This document shows, one piece after another, positions 52,234 through 60,398 of a DNA stretch of 64,000 nt. Where the stretch lies: the NCBI GenBank assembly GCA_015057585.1, contig SVEF01000008.1, positions 1 to 64,000 of the forward strand, in the 5' to 3' direction. The stretch comes from Lachnospiraceae bacterium. GTDB taxonomy: Bacteria > Bacillota > Clostridia > Lachnospirales > Lachnospiraceae. The translations under genes were made by a program, and so were the position numbers. The notes beneath the pieces are model-generated. The model did not search any database. It was not told the DNA's origin and was given only the letters and a program-made list of their open reading frames with translations. How positions within the stretch are numbered: position 1 is the first letter of the stretch; each line of letters begins with the position of its first letter.

Positions 52234-52902
52234 ATGAGGAATGGTGACAATATTAGATTAAGAACAGATGGCAGATATGAAGCCAGATATGTAAAAAGCA
52301 GAGATGCCTCTGGAAAAATACAATACGGATATTGTTATGGTAAGACTTATGAGGAAGCAAAGGAAAAACGGGATTATCAACTGCAAAAGATACTAATGCC
52401 CAAAACTTTAAAGCTACTTATTCTGGGAGCGGGTAGTCATGGAAGGGATGTTTATGAAATTGCTAAAAGTTTGCGGATATTCTCAACGATAGCTTTTTTG
52501 GATGACAATCTTTCTAAAGACGGTGTTATTGGGAAATGGAACGAATTGGAACAATTTCATGAAGAGTATCCAGTTGCAATAGTGGCTGTAGGGGATGAGG
52601 GTACTCGAAGATATTGGACGGAGAAACTGATAGCAAATGGTTTCATTATACCTACTTTGATTCATCCCACGGCATTTGTTCCGGAAGACACAGAAATTGG
52701 TATTGGAACGGTGATTTGTGCCAGGAGTACAATATCGTCCGGAGTGACGATAGGAAGGGGCTGTATAGTAGTAACAGGCTCTACGGTTCCGAGAAAAACA
52801 AAGATTCCTAATTGGGGATATTTTGATTTGGATAAGATGATTCATTATAGAGAAGAATACTATTTAAGCAATTGTGAGGAGAATGAAAATGAAGCAGATT
52901 AA
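52234..52902 (+). CDS. PglD-like acetyltransferase with integrase-type N-terminal arm domain
   Basis: A 222-residue protein. Residues about 3-53 (NIRLRTDGRYEARYVKSRD, GKIQYGYCYGKTYEEAKEK) match the N-terminal arm/AP2-like domain of clostridial tyrosine recombinases. Residues about 60-205 are PglD-like: a Rossmann part (LKLLILGAGSHGRDVYEIA) then left-handed beta-helix coils (IGIGTVICARSTISSGVTIG), with fewer coils than usual. The frame is continuous, with its own promoter. The product would N-acetylate a 4-amino sugar nucleotide, while the arm may bind nucleic acid or be a passive relic. The stop overlaps the BCCT gene start by 14 bases. Confidence 0.8.
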   Translation: MRNGDNIRLRTDGRYEARYVKSRDASGKIQYGYCYGKTYEEAKEKRDYQLQKILMPKTLKLLILGAGSHGRDVYEIAKSLRIFSTIAFLDDNLSKDGVIGKWNELEQFHEEYPVAIVAVGDEGTRRYWTEKLIANGFIIPTLIHPTAFVPEDTEIGIGTVICARSTISSGVTIGRGCIVVTGSTVPRKTKIPNWGYFDLDKMIHYREEYYLSNCEENENEAD

Positions 52903-54379
52903 GAAGGAAAGTGTGTTTATTGTTTCGATAGGTATTGCAATAGCACTAATTATTTATGGAATTGTATGTAGTAGTCACTTGGCGGAGATATCCGGTGTGG
53001 TTATGGCTTGGGTAAGCAATCATTTTGGCTGGCTCTATGTTGCCGGTGTTTTTGCTTTCATTCTGTTTTTGACATGGATTGCATTTAGTAAGTACGGGAA
53101 AATAAAACTTGGAAAAGATGAAGATAAACCGGAATACAGCAATTTTAATTGGTTTGCAATGCTCTTTTGCGGAGCCACAGGTATTGGGTTGGTGTTTTGG
53201 AGTATTGCAGAACCATTATCTCATTATGTTTCTCCGGTAGAAGGAATTGAGCCGGGAACATTGGAGGCTGCTGAGTTTTCAATTCGGACTTGTTTTTTAC
53301 ATTGGGGTATCACGCAGTTTGCTTGTTTTGCGATTGTAGGACTTGGAATCGCATATTTTCAGTTTAGAAAAGGGAAGAGCGCACAAATTAGTAATATGTT
53401 AGAGCCTCTTTGGGGAGAAAAAGCAACAAAGGGAGTACCTGGAAAATTAGTGGATATTTTTTCTGTGATTGTAACTTTTGCCGGTGTTGCAACTTCTTTG
53501 GGATTAGGCGTGTCTCAGATTTGTGGGGGCCTGAATTTTTTGGCTGATATACCAAACAATAAAAATACATGGTTTTGGGTAATTGCCATTATTACATGTG
53601 TTTTTTTGGCGAGTGCAATCAGTGGAGTGAATAAAGGAATCAAGATTTTGTCTTCCACAAATACTTGTATTGCGTTAACATTATTGGGCTTGGCTTTTAT
53701 TGTAGGACCAAAGATTCCTATACTGAACACGTTGGTAAATAGCACAGGGCAGCATATACAGAACTTCTTTTCGGATGTAACAATGATAAGTGCATTTGGC
53801 GATAATACATGGATAATGAACTGGAGAGTTTTTTATTATGCATGGTTTATTGCATGGTGTCCGTTTGTGGGTATGTTTATAGCACAGATATCCAAAGGAA
53901 GAACGATTAGAGAGTTTATTATCGGTGCAGTCATTGCGCCAACGATCTTTACAATTTTATGGCTTTCTGTATTTGGAACCATTGCATTGAATGTTGCTGG
54001 AAATTGGAGCCTTACGGAATTGGCTAATATGGTTGCTTCACCTGAAACGGCGGTATTTATCGTATTTGAACAGTATCCTTTAAGCAAACTTTTAGCTGTT
54101 TTGGTAGTTGTTTTGCTGGCAATTTTCTTTATTACGTCAGCAGATTCTGCGACATACTCATTGAGTATGATGACTTCTGATGGAAATGTCAAACCACCGG
54201 TGTACAAAAAAGTTGTTTGGGCCGTTATTGAAGCTGCCATTGCGTTTTTATTATTATCTGCAGGAAGTTTGAAGCCTTTACAGACGATTTCCATTGCAGC
54301 ATCCTTACCGTTTTTATTTATAATGATTGCGATGTGTCCGGCTTTGGTAAAAGAGTTACGGAAAGAAAAAAATCTGTAG
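52889..54379 (+). CDS. BCCT-family transporter
   Basis: A 496-residue membrane protein with twelve predicted helices and the betaine/choline/carnitine signature region (FWSIAEPLSHYVSPVEG, RTCFLHWGITQFACFA; later MNWRVFYYAWFIAWCPFVGM). The glycine-rich substrate-helix stretch is represented by TSLGLGVSQICGGL. It imports a trimethylammonium or similar compound. It lies between polysaccharide genes, with its start inside the PglD-like gene, so a link to surface decoration is possible but unproven. ATG 52889 fits GAGGAG. Confidence 0.88.
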   Translation: MKQIKKESVFIVSIGIAIALIIYGIVCSSHLAEISGVVMAWVSNHFGWLYVAGVFAFILFLTWIAFSKYGKIKLGKDEDKPEYSNFNWFAMLFCGATGIGLVFWSIAEPLSHYVSPVEGIEPGTLEAAEFSIRTCFLHWGITQFACFAIVGLGIAYFQFRKGKSAQISNMLEPLWGEKATKGVPGKLVDIFSVIVTFAGVATSLGLGVSQICGGLNFLADIPNNKNTWFWVIAIITCVFLASAISGVNKGIKILSSTNTCIALTLLGLAFIVGPKIPILNTLVNSTGQHIQNFFSDVTMISAFGDNTWIMNWRVFYYAWFIAWCPFVGMFIAQISKGRTIREFIIGAVIAPTIFTILWLSVFGTIALNVAGNWSLTELANMVASPETAVFIVFEQYPLSKLLAVLVVVLLAIFFITSADSATYSLSMMTSDGNVKPPVYKKVVWAVIEAAIAFLLLSAGSLKPLQTISIAASLPFLFIMIAMCPALVKELRKEKNL

Positions 54380-54458
54380 AAAAGATTTAACGAATATCAC
54401 GAGGAATTGTTGGTGGTTTTTCACAAAAAGGACCTCGGATTTTCTACATGTGGGTGGG

Positions 54459-54488
54459 TTGAAGAACATGGAGCGAATAGAGTATACT
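54459..54488 (+). promoter_or_regulatory. Promoter for the leader RNA and nucleotidyltransferase gene
   Basis: TTGAAG (54459-54464) and TATACT (54483-54488) are separated by 18 bases. It precedes the predicted leader RNA. Confidence 0.45.
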
Positions 54489-54494
54489 AGGGGT

Positions 54495-54632
54495 ATGAAC
54501 CGCGTATACTATGATAGCTCCAAGTTTTACTTGACAATAGAAGTCGAGTGATAATGGCAGTGATCGCGTTGCAGAAACCTGTGAGGCCTGCGACCGGGGG
54601 AGAACCTGCGGGGACTCCCTCTTTTTTTGCTT
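54495..54632 (+). ncRNA. Candidate structured leader RNA, unassigned
   Basis: A GC-richer block follows a promoter and ends in a terminator before the sugar nucleotidyltransferase gene. It contains CAAGTTTTACTTG (5-bp stem) and the GC-rich stretch CCTGTGAGGCCTGCGACC. I could not match it to the consensus of a known riboswitch, T-box, SRP or 6S RNA. It may be a ligand-sensing leader or a small RNA. Confidence 0.4.
54596..54628 (+). terminator. Intrinsic terminator in the leader
   Basis: GGGGGAG (54596-54602) pairs with CTCCCTC (54615-54621) with one G-U pair, and seven T follow. It lies 48 bases before the nucleotidyltransferase start, so it acts as a leader terminator or ends a small RNA. 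Confidence 0.7.
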
Positions 54633-54676
54633 TAAGATAATCCGATATAAAAAGATATGAGATGAGGAGAATACTT

Positions 54677-55420
54677 ATGAAATGTTTCATTTTAGCAGCC
54701 GGATATGCAACGCGCCTCTATCCACTGACAGAAAATTTTCCAAAACCACTCTTAGATGTAAATGGTAAGACCATCTTGGACTGGCTGATTGAGGATTTGG
54801 TACAGACAAAAAGAATAGAAGAATATGTGGTGATTTCTAACCACAAGTTTGCACACTACTTTGAGAAGTGGGCAGCAGAGAGGACGGCTGCTTACGGAAA
54901 GATTACTGTGGTGGATGACGGAACGGATTCCAACGAGACCAGGCTCGGTGCGGTGCGGGATATTCAGTTTGCCATGGAGCAGCTGCAAATCGTAGAGGAT
55001 GTCCTGGTGATTGCGGGAGACAATCTGCTTGATTTTTCATTTGCAGGATTTCTTGATTTTGCAAATGAGAAAGGGACATCCTGTGTGATGTGCCACGAAG
55101 AAAATGACCCGGCAAAGCAGCAGCGGACGGCTATTATCACAAAGAATGTGAATGATTTGATTACTTCCTATGAAGAAAAGCCAAAGGAACCAAAGGGACA
55201 TCATGCGGTACCGCCATTCTATTTTTACCGGGCGCAGGATGTGGCACGTATTCCGGAAGCATTGGCGAAGGGGTGTAACGCAGACGCACCGGGCAGCTTT
55301 GCAGCATGGTTAAGCAAACAGACACCGGTACATGCGTACGAGATGGCGGGCAGACGGTATGACATCGGCAACATGGAGAACTACCGGTGGGTACAGGAAA
55401 ACTATGATGGCGTGAAATGA
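54677..55420 (+). CDS. Sugar-phosphate nucleotidyltransferase
   Basis: A 247-residue NTP-transferase with the signature ILAAGYATRLYPLTENFPKPLL (residues 4-25; activated phosphate-binding Lys near 23), the central VIAGDNLLDFSF with metal-binding Asp, and YDIGNMENYRWV near the end. It resembles glucose-1-phosphate thymidylyl/uridylyltransferases; LicC-type cytidylyltransferases are an alternative. Together with the GHMP kinase at 50950 it could make a nucleotide sugar. ATG 54677 is 7 bases after GAGGAG. Confidence 0.82.
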   Translation: MKCFILAAGYATRLYPLTENFPKPLLDVNGKTILDWLIEDLVQTKRIEEYVVISNHKFAHYFEKWAAERTAAYGKITVVDDGTDSNETRLGAVRDIQFAMEQLQIVEDVLVIAGDNLLDFSFAGFLDFANEKGTSCVMCHEENDPAKQQRTAIITKNVNDLITSYEEKPKEPKGHHAVPPFYFYRAQDVARIPEALAKGCNADAPGSFAAWLSKQTPVHAYEMAGRRYDIGNMENYRWVQENYDGVK

Positions 55421-55486
55421 AGATCAAAAGTTCCTGGGGAATGTGAATAAAACAGAGGGTTTGTACCGATAATAAGGATATTAAAA

Positions 55487-55532
55487 GTGCAAAATTTGCA
55501 CCTTTGTATTGACAAGGGTGCAAATTTTGCAC
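55487..55532. promoter_or_regulatory. Paired near-palindromic operators of the HepT/MntA operon
   Basis: GTGCAAAATTTGCAC (55487-55501) and GTGCAAATTTTGCAC (55518-55532) are exact reverse complements of each other, each nearly palindromic with 7-bp arms. They flank the -35 element. A further half site, GTGCAAA, overlaps the ribosome binding site (55549-55555). The HTH domain of the following protein is the likely binder, giving autoregulation. Confidence 0.7.
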
Positions 55533-55538
55533 TAAGAT
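55509..55538 (+). promoter_or_regulatory. Promoter of the HepT/MntA operon
   Basis: TTGACA (55509-55514) and TAAGAT (55533-55538) are 18 bases apart. Operators lie immediately upstream and within the spacer. Confidence 0.55.
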
Positions 55539-55556
55539 ATATTCGGAGGTGCAAAT

Positions 55557-56030
55557 ATGGGAAAATTAAAAGACTTGAGACTTGAGAAAAAGTTAACACA
55601 ACAGCAGGTTGCCGATTTGATTGGTATTTCTATACGTTCCTACAAATCTTATGAAAACGAAGAAGAGAAAGGTAATACGATAAAATACCGTTATATTGTG
55701 GAACAACTGGAGAAAATAAATTTCATCGATGAGGAACATGGAATTCTGACGATTCAGGATATCAAAGAGAGGTGTTCTGAGGTATTTGCAAAGCATGATG
55801 TGAATTTTTGTTACCTCTTTGGATCTTATGCGAAAGGGAAAGCAACACCTGTGAGTGATGTCGACCTCCTTGTTTCTGCAAATGTGAAAGGACTAAAGTT
55901 TTATGGATTGGTGGAAGAAATAAGGATGGTATTGCATAAAAAAGTTGACGTTTTAGATATGAATCAATTGCAGGATAATATTGAATTGACAGGAGAAATA
56001 TTAAAGGACGGAATAAAGATTTATGGATAA
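55557..56030 (+). CDS. mntA: MntA-like antitoxin nucleotidyltransferase with XRE helix-turn-helix
   Basis: A 157-residue two-domain protein. Residues about 4-55 are an XRE-type HTH (RLEKKLTQQQVADLIGIS), and residues about 65-157 a minimal nucleotidyltransferase with GS at 89-90, Asp101 and Asp103 (FGSYAKGKATPVSDVDLL) and Asp131. MntA enzymes block HepT by adenylylating it. The HTH is an addition that lets the antitoxin act as its own repressor at the upstream GTGCAAA sites. GGAGG is 7 bases before ATG 55557. It overlaps hepT by 8 bases. Confidence 0.88.
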   Translation: MGKLKDLRLEKKLTQQQVADLIGISIRSYKSYENEEEKGNTIKYRYIVEQLEKINFIDEEHGILTIQDIKERCSEVFAKHDVNFCYLFGSYAKGKATPVSDVDLLVSANVKGLKFYGLVEEIRMVLHKKVDVLDMNQLQDNIELTGEILKDGIKIYG

Positions 56031-56352
56031 TGTAAAAAACGATCACTACTATATTCAAAAAATCCGAAAGGATTTGGAGTTTATAGTGATACATATGAGA
56101 GATGTCGACGCAGAAGAGTTACACGCAAACGAGATATTATTGGATTCTATGCTATTCCGAATGATACAGATTTCCGAAAATGCAAAGAAACTATCGGACG
56201 AATATATAGAGAGACATGGGGAAGTTCCTTGGAGTGCACTTTATGGTTTGAGAAATCGTATTGTGCATGATTATGGAAATGTCGATTTAAATATAGTGTT
56301 TGAAACGTTAAAGACAGACATTCCGGAGTTGTTGGAACTGTTTAAAGGATAG
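56023..56352 (+). CDS. hepT: HepT-like ribonuclease toxin
   Basis: A 109-residue all-helical protein of the HEPN/DUF86 family. The catalytic Rx4-6H motif is RNRIVHDY (Arg77, His82), with Tyr84, the residue adenylylated by MntA in studied systems. It would cleave RNA unless modified. It overlaps the mntA gene by 8 bases, so the two are made together. Confidence 0.9.
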   Translation: MDNVKNDHYYIQKIRKDLEFIVIHMRDVDAEELHANEILLDSMLFRMIQISENAKKLSDEYIERHGEVPWSALYGLRNRIVHDYGNVDLNIVFETLKTDIPELLELFKG

Positions 56353-56385
56353 ATGACAAAACACTACCATCCCACATTCTGACTC

Positions 56386-56414
56386 TTTCCATTCGACAAA
56401 ATTCGTGCTATAAT
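56386..56414 (+). promoter_or_regulatory. Promoter for the 4,6-dehydratase gene
   Basis: A clear TATAAT (56409-56414) has the extended -10 TG two bases upstream. A weak TTTCCA lies 17 bases before it. The transcript would start near 56421. Confidence 0.5.
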
Positions 56415-56465
56415 AAATAAGATGTGAGTTTGTAGGAAAAGAGAGTCAAAGGAGATAAAAAGCAC

Positions 56466-58322
56466 ATGAAAAAAATATTCCGGGATAAACAATTATGGAT
56501 ACGGCGTGCATTCTTTATGGCGCTGGATGTGTGTAGCGTGGTGGCGGCAAGCATTCTGGCACTGCTGCTGCGTTTTGACTTTAGTGTTGAGAAAATAGAA
56601 TCGAATTATCTCGACAGCATGTGGAATTATCTTCCGTATAATATTTTAGCGACGATTATCATCTTTGCCTTTTTCCATCTCTATCAGAGTGTCTGGCGGT
56701 TTGCGGGCGTGGTAGAACTGCAGAGTGCAGTGATTGCGAGCATCCTTTCCGGCGGAGTGCAGATTGTGGCGTTCTGGCTGGCAGGGACGAATTATCCGCG
56801 CAGCTGTTATTTGTCTTACATCATGTTTTTGATGGCACTGACGGTAGTGACCAGGTTTTCGTACCGTTTCATCCGGAGGGTAAAAAGACAGCGTTCCACA
56901 AAGGACGGTGTGAACGTGATGATTGTCGGCGCGGGGCAGGCAGGTTCCATGCTTATCCGTGAGATGATGAACAGTAAATATTTAAATAAGCGTGTGAAGT
57001 GTATCATCGATGATTCGGTGGACAAGCAGGGCATGTTCATTGACGGTATCCGCGTGGTGGGTACGCGTTACGATATCAAAGAGATGGCAGAGAAATATGC
57101 GATTGAGGAAATCGACATTGCGATGCCGTCTGCATCAAAAAAGATTATTAAGGAACTCCTCGCTATTTGCCAGGAGACTTCCTGTGAAATAAAGATTCTG
57201 CCGGGACTTTACCAGTTTGTAAACGGAGATGTGAGCGTAAGCAATCTGCGAAAGGTAGAAGTAGAGGATTTGCTTGGCAGAGAGCCGATTGCGGTGGATA
57301 TCAATTCTATCATGGGTTATGTGACCGGGAAGGTAGTTTTGGTTACCGGCGGTGGCGGTTCCATCGGAAGCGAGCTTTGCCGTCAGATTGCGAGTCACAA
57401 TCCGAAACAGCTCATCATTGTGGATATTTATGAAAACAATGCATACGATATCCAACAGGAATTGAAAAGAAAGTATCCGGAATTGAATCTGCAGGTGTTG
57501 ATTGCTTCGGTGCGAAATACCCTGCGTATGGATCAGATTTTTGCGACCTACCGTCCGGAGATTGTATACCATGCGGCTGCGCACAAGCATGTGCCGCTCA
57601 TGGAGGATTCTCCGAACGAGGCGATTAAGAATAATGTATTTGGTACATTAAAGACCGTAAAGGCGGCGGACAAATACGGGACAAAGCGGTTTGTACTGAT
57701 TTCCACCGATAAGGCGGTGAACCCGACCAACATCATGGGCGCAACCAAGCGTATGTGCGAAATGATTGTACAGACGTATAATAACCGCTCCAAAACAGAG
57801 TTTGTGGCAGTGCGGTTTGGCAACGTACTGGGCAGTAACGGCAGCGTCATTCCGCTCTTTAAACGGCAGATTGAAGAAGGCGGTCCGGTGACAGTCACGC
57901 ATCCGGACATTATCCGCTACTTTATGACCATTCCGGAGGCGGTATCGCTCGTGCTTCAGGCAGGGGCGTATGCCAAGGGCGGAGAAATCTTCGTGCTGGA
58001 TATGGGAGAGCCGGTGAAAATCTTAGACCTGGCGACCAACTTAATCCGTCTGTCGGGCTATGTGCCGGGAGAAGATATCGAAATTCAGTTTACGGGACTG
58101 CGTCCGGGAGAGAAACTGTATGAGGAACTTCTGATGAAGGAAGAGGGTATGCAGGATACGGAAAACAAGTTAATCCACATCGGAAAGCCGATTGAAATGG
58201 ATGAGGAAAAGTTTTTGAACGATTTGGCAGAACTGTATCAGACGGTGGTTAACGAACCGGAAAACATCCGCCCGATGGTGCAGAAAATGGTACCAACCTA
58301 CGTGCCAAAGCAGGATGAGTAG
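56466..58322 (+). CDS. Membrane UDP-sugar 4,6-dehydratase, PglF/WbpM/CapD-type
   Basis: A 618-residue protein. Four membrane helices (about 15-130), a first Rossmann-like domain (VMIVGAGQAGSMLIREMM) and the SDR catalytic domain (VTGGGGSIGSELCRQIA, from about 290) are in the usual order. STDKAVNPTNIMGATKR holds the Met-Lys pair of the large membrane-bound dehydratases. It converts UDP-GlcNAc to the 4-keto-6-deoxy sugar for bacillosamine- or QuiNAc-type sugars. The PglD-like acetyltransferase and the DegT aminotransferases are possible partners. Confidence 0.92.
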   Translation: MKKIFRDKQLWIRRAFFMALDVCSVVAASILALLLRFDFSVEKIESNYLDSMWNYLPYNILATIIIFAFFHLYQSVWRFAGVVELQSAVIASILSGGVQIVAFWLAGTNYPRSCYLSYIMFLMALTVVTRFSYRFIRRVKRQRSTKDGVNVMIVGAGQAGSMLIREMMNSKYLNKRVKCIIDDSVDKQGMFIDGIRVVGTRYDIKEMAEKYAIEEIDIAMPSASKKIIKELLAICQETSCEIKILPGLYQFVNGDVSVSNLRKVEVEDLLGREPIAVDINSIMGYVTGKVVLVTGGGGSIGSELCRQIASHNPKQLIIVDIYENNAYDIQQELKRKYPELNLQVLIASVRNTLRMDQIFATYRPEIVYHAAAHKHVPLMEDSPNEAIKNNVFGTLKTVKAADKYGTKRFVLISTDKAVNPTNIMGATKRMCEMIVQTYNNRSKTEFVAVRFGNVLGSNGSVIPLFKRQIEEGGPVTVTHPDIIRYFMTIPEAVSLVLQAGAYAKGGEIFVLDMGEPVKILDLATNLIRLSGYVPGEDIEIQFTGLRPGEKLYEELLMKEEGMQDTENKLIHIGKPIEMDEEKFLNDLAELYQTVVNEPENIRPMVQKMVPTYVPKQDE

Positions 58323-58366
58323 AAATAGACTACCGTATGGTGAAATGTGAGTGAAGGAGAAGTCAG

Positions 58367-59788
58367 ATGAACGAAACCTACGAACAGGAAATTGATTTAA
58401 AGTGGTTATTATACCGTGTGCTCCGTGCCTGGAGAGGTATTGCGGTATGGGCGATGATTACGGCAGGAGTCATTGGAGTGATTAGCTTTGCAGCCAATCT
58501 GATTAAGATTACGGATCCGGAATATGTAGAAGCACAGACGCAGAACTTTGAGAGAGCGCATGCATCCTGGGAAGCAACCGGAGCAAATTTACAGGCAGAG
58601 ATTGAGAATCTGCAGGATTCCAGAGAAAAACAGAAGGAATACAATGAAAATTCCGTGCTGATGCAGATCAATCCGCTTCGTGAATACAATGCGTCGTTCC
58701 AGTTATATGTGGATTATGATTATCAGATTGACCCGTCACTTTCTTATCAGAATATTGACCTTTCTGACCGCATCATTAAGGCATATGCAACGTATATGAC
58801 AAACGGTGAGATGTATCAGTATATCATTGATAACTTGAGTTACAATATGGAACTCCGGTATTTTAAGGAAATTTTTGCGGTGAGCACGGATTATACAAAC
58901 AACATGATTTCTATTTCCGTGCGTCATGAGAGTGCGGAGAAATGCCAGGAAATTTTGAAATTGGCAGCAGCAGGCATTCAGTCAAAATATGAGAGTGTGC
59001 AAAAGACGATTGCAGAGCATGAACTTTTGGAGATGAATGCAGCACAGTATGAGACGGTGAATCTTTCCCTGGATGAAACACAGAAGGCGAATATCCAGTA
59101 TATTTCCGATGTGGATATCAAGCTACAGGAAAAGAATGAAGAATATTTGAAGTGGAAAAAGGAGCCGGAACCGGAAGCAGAATATACGGTGACAGAGGTT
59201 GTCAAAAGTGCGATTAAGACGGTTATCATCGGTGGCGTCATTGGCGGTGTGGTATTTGCGGTTGTAGTCGCATTTTCTGCATTGTTATCCGGAAAACTGC
59301 TAAATCCTGAGGACTTAAAGAAGCGTTTTGGACTGCGTCTGATCGGAGAACTTCCGACGACCCGTGTGAAGAAACCGTTTGCGTTTATGTCTCGATGGTT
59401 TGCAGCATTTGGCGGTGTTACGATGGTACCGGAAGACTATGAGCGTCTGGCACAGACAGCGGCAATGGGGTTAAAATCCGAACTTTCCGCAAGGGAAGAG
59501 GCAAAGGACTGGAAGACGGTTGCGTTTGCCGGAACGGTCAGCGAGGAGGAATTGCAGACATTGCTTGCGGCAATGAAATTTGATGGAATTTATACGGTAA
59601 CAGCAGTAGCAGATATTTTGACGAATGCAGAGTCTGTCGAAAAGGTAGTGGCAGCAGACTGTGTGGTATTGGTAGAAAAGCAGGAGGCTTCGGTGCTTTC
59701 TGATATCACAAAGGAACTGGAAGCATTAAAGGCGTGGAATAAGCCGGTGCTTGGTGCGATTGTGCTCAATGCGGATGCTGTAATGTAA
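58367..59788 (+). CDS. Wzz-type chain-length protein with degenerate kinase-like tail
   Basis: A 473-residue protein. A Wzz domain has two membrane segments (about 24-46 and 284-310) around an extracytoplasmic coiled-coil region. The cytoplasmic C-terminal part (about 365-473) resembles a bacterial tyrosine-kinase fold (MGLKSELSA, CVVLVEKQEASVLSDITKEL, KPVLGAIVLNA), but no Walker A loop is seen. It probably controls polymer length without kinase activity, or senses a partner kinase. It follows the 4,6-dehydratase gene by 44 bases. Confidence 0.82.
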   Translation: MNETYEQEIDLKWLLYRVLRAWRGIAVWAMITAGVIGVISFAANLIKITDPEYVEAQTQNFERAHASWEATGANLQAEIENLQDSREKQKEYNENSVLMQINPLREYNASFQLYVDYDYQIDPSLSYQNIDLSDRIIKAYATYMTNGEMYQYIIDNLSYNMELRYFKEIFAVSTDYTNNMISISVRHESAEKCQEILKLAAAGIQSKYESVQKTIAEHELLEMNAAQYETVNLSLDETQKANIQYISDVDIKLQEKNEEYLKWKKEPEPEAEYTVTEVVKSAIKTVIIGGVIGGVVFAVVVAFSALLSGKLLNPEDLKKRFGLRLIGELPTTRVKKPFAFMSRWFAAFGGVTMVPEDYERLAQTAAMGLKSELSAREEAKDWKTVAFAGTVSEEELQTLLAAMKFDGIYTVTAVADILTNAESVEKVVAADCVVLVEKQEASVLSDITKELEALKAWNKPVLGAIVLNADAVM

Positions 59789-59802
59789 AAGGAGGATTGG
59801 TT

Positions 59803-60222
59803 ATGAAGGATAGCAATTGTGCGTATTGTATGCGTGGGGAATTATTAGACAAGTTTGGTATTTTTATTTGTGATTTGAGTGTGAGCACACTGATTTTGTT
59901 TAAGGAACAGTCAAAGCCCGGCAGATGTATCGTGGCATATAAGGACCATGTGAGTGAGATTGTAAATATCTCAGAGGAAGAGCGTAACGCGTTTATGGCG
60001 GATGTGGTAAAGGCATCCAATGCCATTCACGCAGCATTCCGGCCGGACAAGGTAAACTACGGTGCTTATGGTGACACAGGATGCCATCTGCATATGCATC
60101 TGGTACCAAAATACAACGGTGGCGATGAATGGGGCGGCACGTTCCAGATGAATCCGGACAAGACATATTTGACCGACGCAGAGTATGAGGAAATAATTGC
60201 AAAGATTAAGGCGAATTTATAA
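59803..60222 (+). CDS. HIT-family nucleotide hydrolase/transferase
   Basis: A 139-residue protein with the histidine triad CHLHMHLVPKYNGG and two Cys near the N-terminus (NCAYCMRGE) that may bind zinc. It hydrolyses a nucleotide phosphoramidate or dinucleotide. AAGGAGG precedes ATG 59803, 14 bases after the Wzz-type gene, so it may be co-transcribed by proximity only. A terminator follows at 60232. Confidence 0.9.
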   Translation: MKDSNCAYCMRGELLDKFGIFICDLSVSTLILFKEQSKPGRCIVAYKDHVSEIVNISEEERNAFMADVVKASNAIHAAFRPDKVNYGAYGDTGCHLHMHLVPKYNGGDEWGGTFQMNPDKTYLTDAEYEEIIAKIKANL

Positions 60223-60231
60223 GAGAAGGTG

Positions 60232-60262
60232 AACCCGCAGGAGAAAACTCTTGCGGGTTTTT
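60232..60262 (+). terminator. Terminator after the HIT gene
   Basis: AACCCGCAGGAG pairs with CTCTTGCGGGTT (60248-60259) with one mismatch around an AAAA loop, and T follows. Confidence 0.75.
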
Positions 60263-60309
60263 AGCGCCTAGAATTGTAATACACTGTCAAAAACAATCAA
60301 AATTAATGT

Positions 60310-60358
60310 TTTTGTAAAGCAAAAAACAATCATTTTGATTGTTTTTTGCTTTACAAAA
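60310..60358. promoter_or_regulatory. Perfect 23-bp palindrome, likely operator
   Basis: The arms at 60310-60332 and 60336-60358 are exact reverse complements separated by TTT. The left arm begins TTTTGTAAAGC and ends AACAATCA. AAAAACAATCA also occurs just upstream (60288), as a third partial copy. The -35 of the downstream promoter lies in the right arm, so the HTH protein at 60399 could repress its own gene here. Confidence 0.7.
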
Positions 60359-60378
60359 CACAAAAAAGGTGTTTTAAT
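60350..60378 (+). promoter_or_regulatory. Promoter of the HTH/HipA-like pair
   Basis: TTTACA (60350-60355) and TTTAAT (60373-60378) are separated by 17 bases. The -35 overlaps the right arm of the palindrome. Confidence 0.5.
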
Positions 60379-60398
60379 GATGGTAGGAGGTGGATAAA

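Larger units (their letters stand above)
54380..54676. other. Intergenic region with promoter and terminated leader RNA
   Basis: This 297-base gap between the BCCT and nucleotidyltransferase genes holds no open frame of note. It contains the promoter at 54459, a predicted transcript of about 135 bases, and a terminator at 54596, as described in separate entries. TATGAGGAG near 54662 is the ribosome binding site of the next gene. Confidence 0.6.

Noticed and set aside
52483-52845. Antisense frames over the PglD-like gene
   Set aside because: They are shadows of the plus-strand gene with no start signals; the plus-strand domains are clear.
54495-54632. tRNA, 6S, SRP RNA, T-box or c-di-GMP riboswitch
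   Set aside because: The key consensus sequences (T-loop GTTCGAATC, T-box GGGTGGTACCGCG, c-di-GMP and SRP motifs) are not present.
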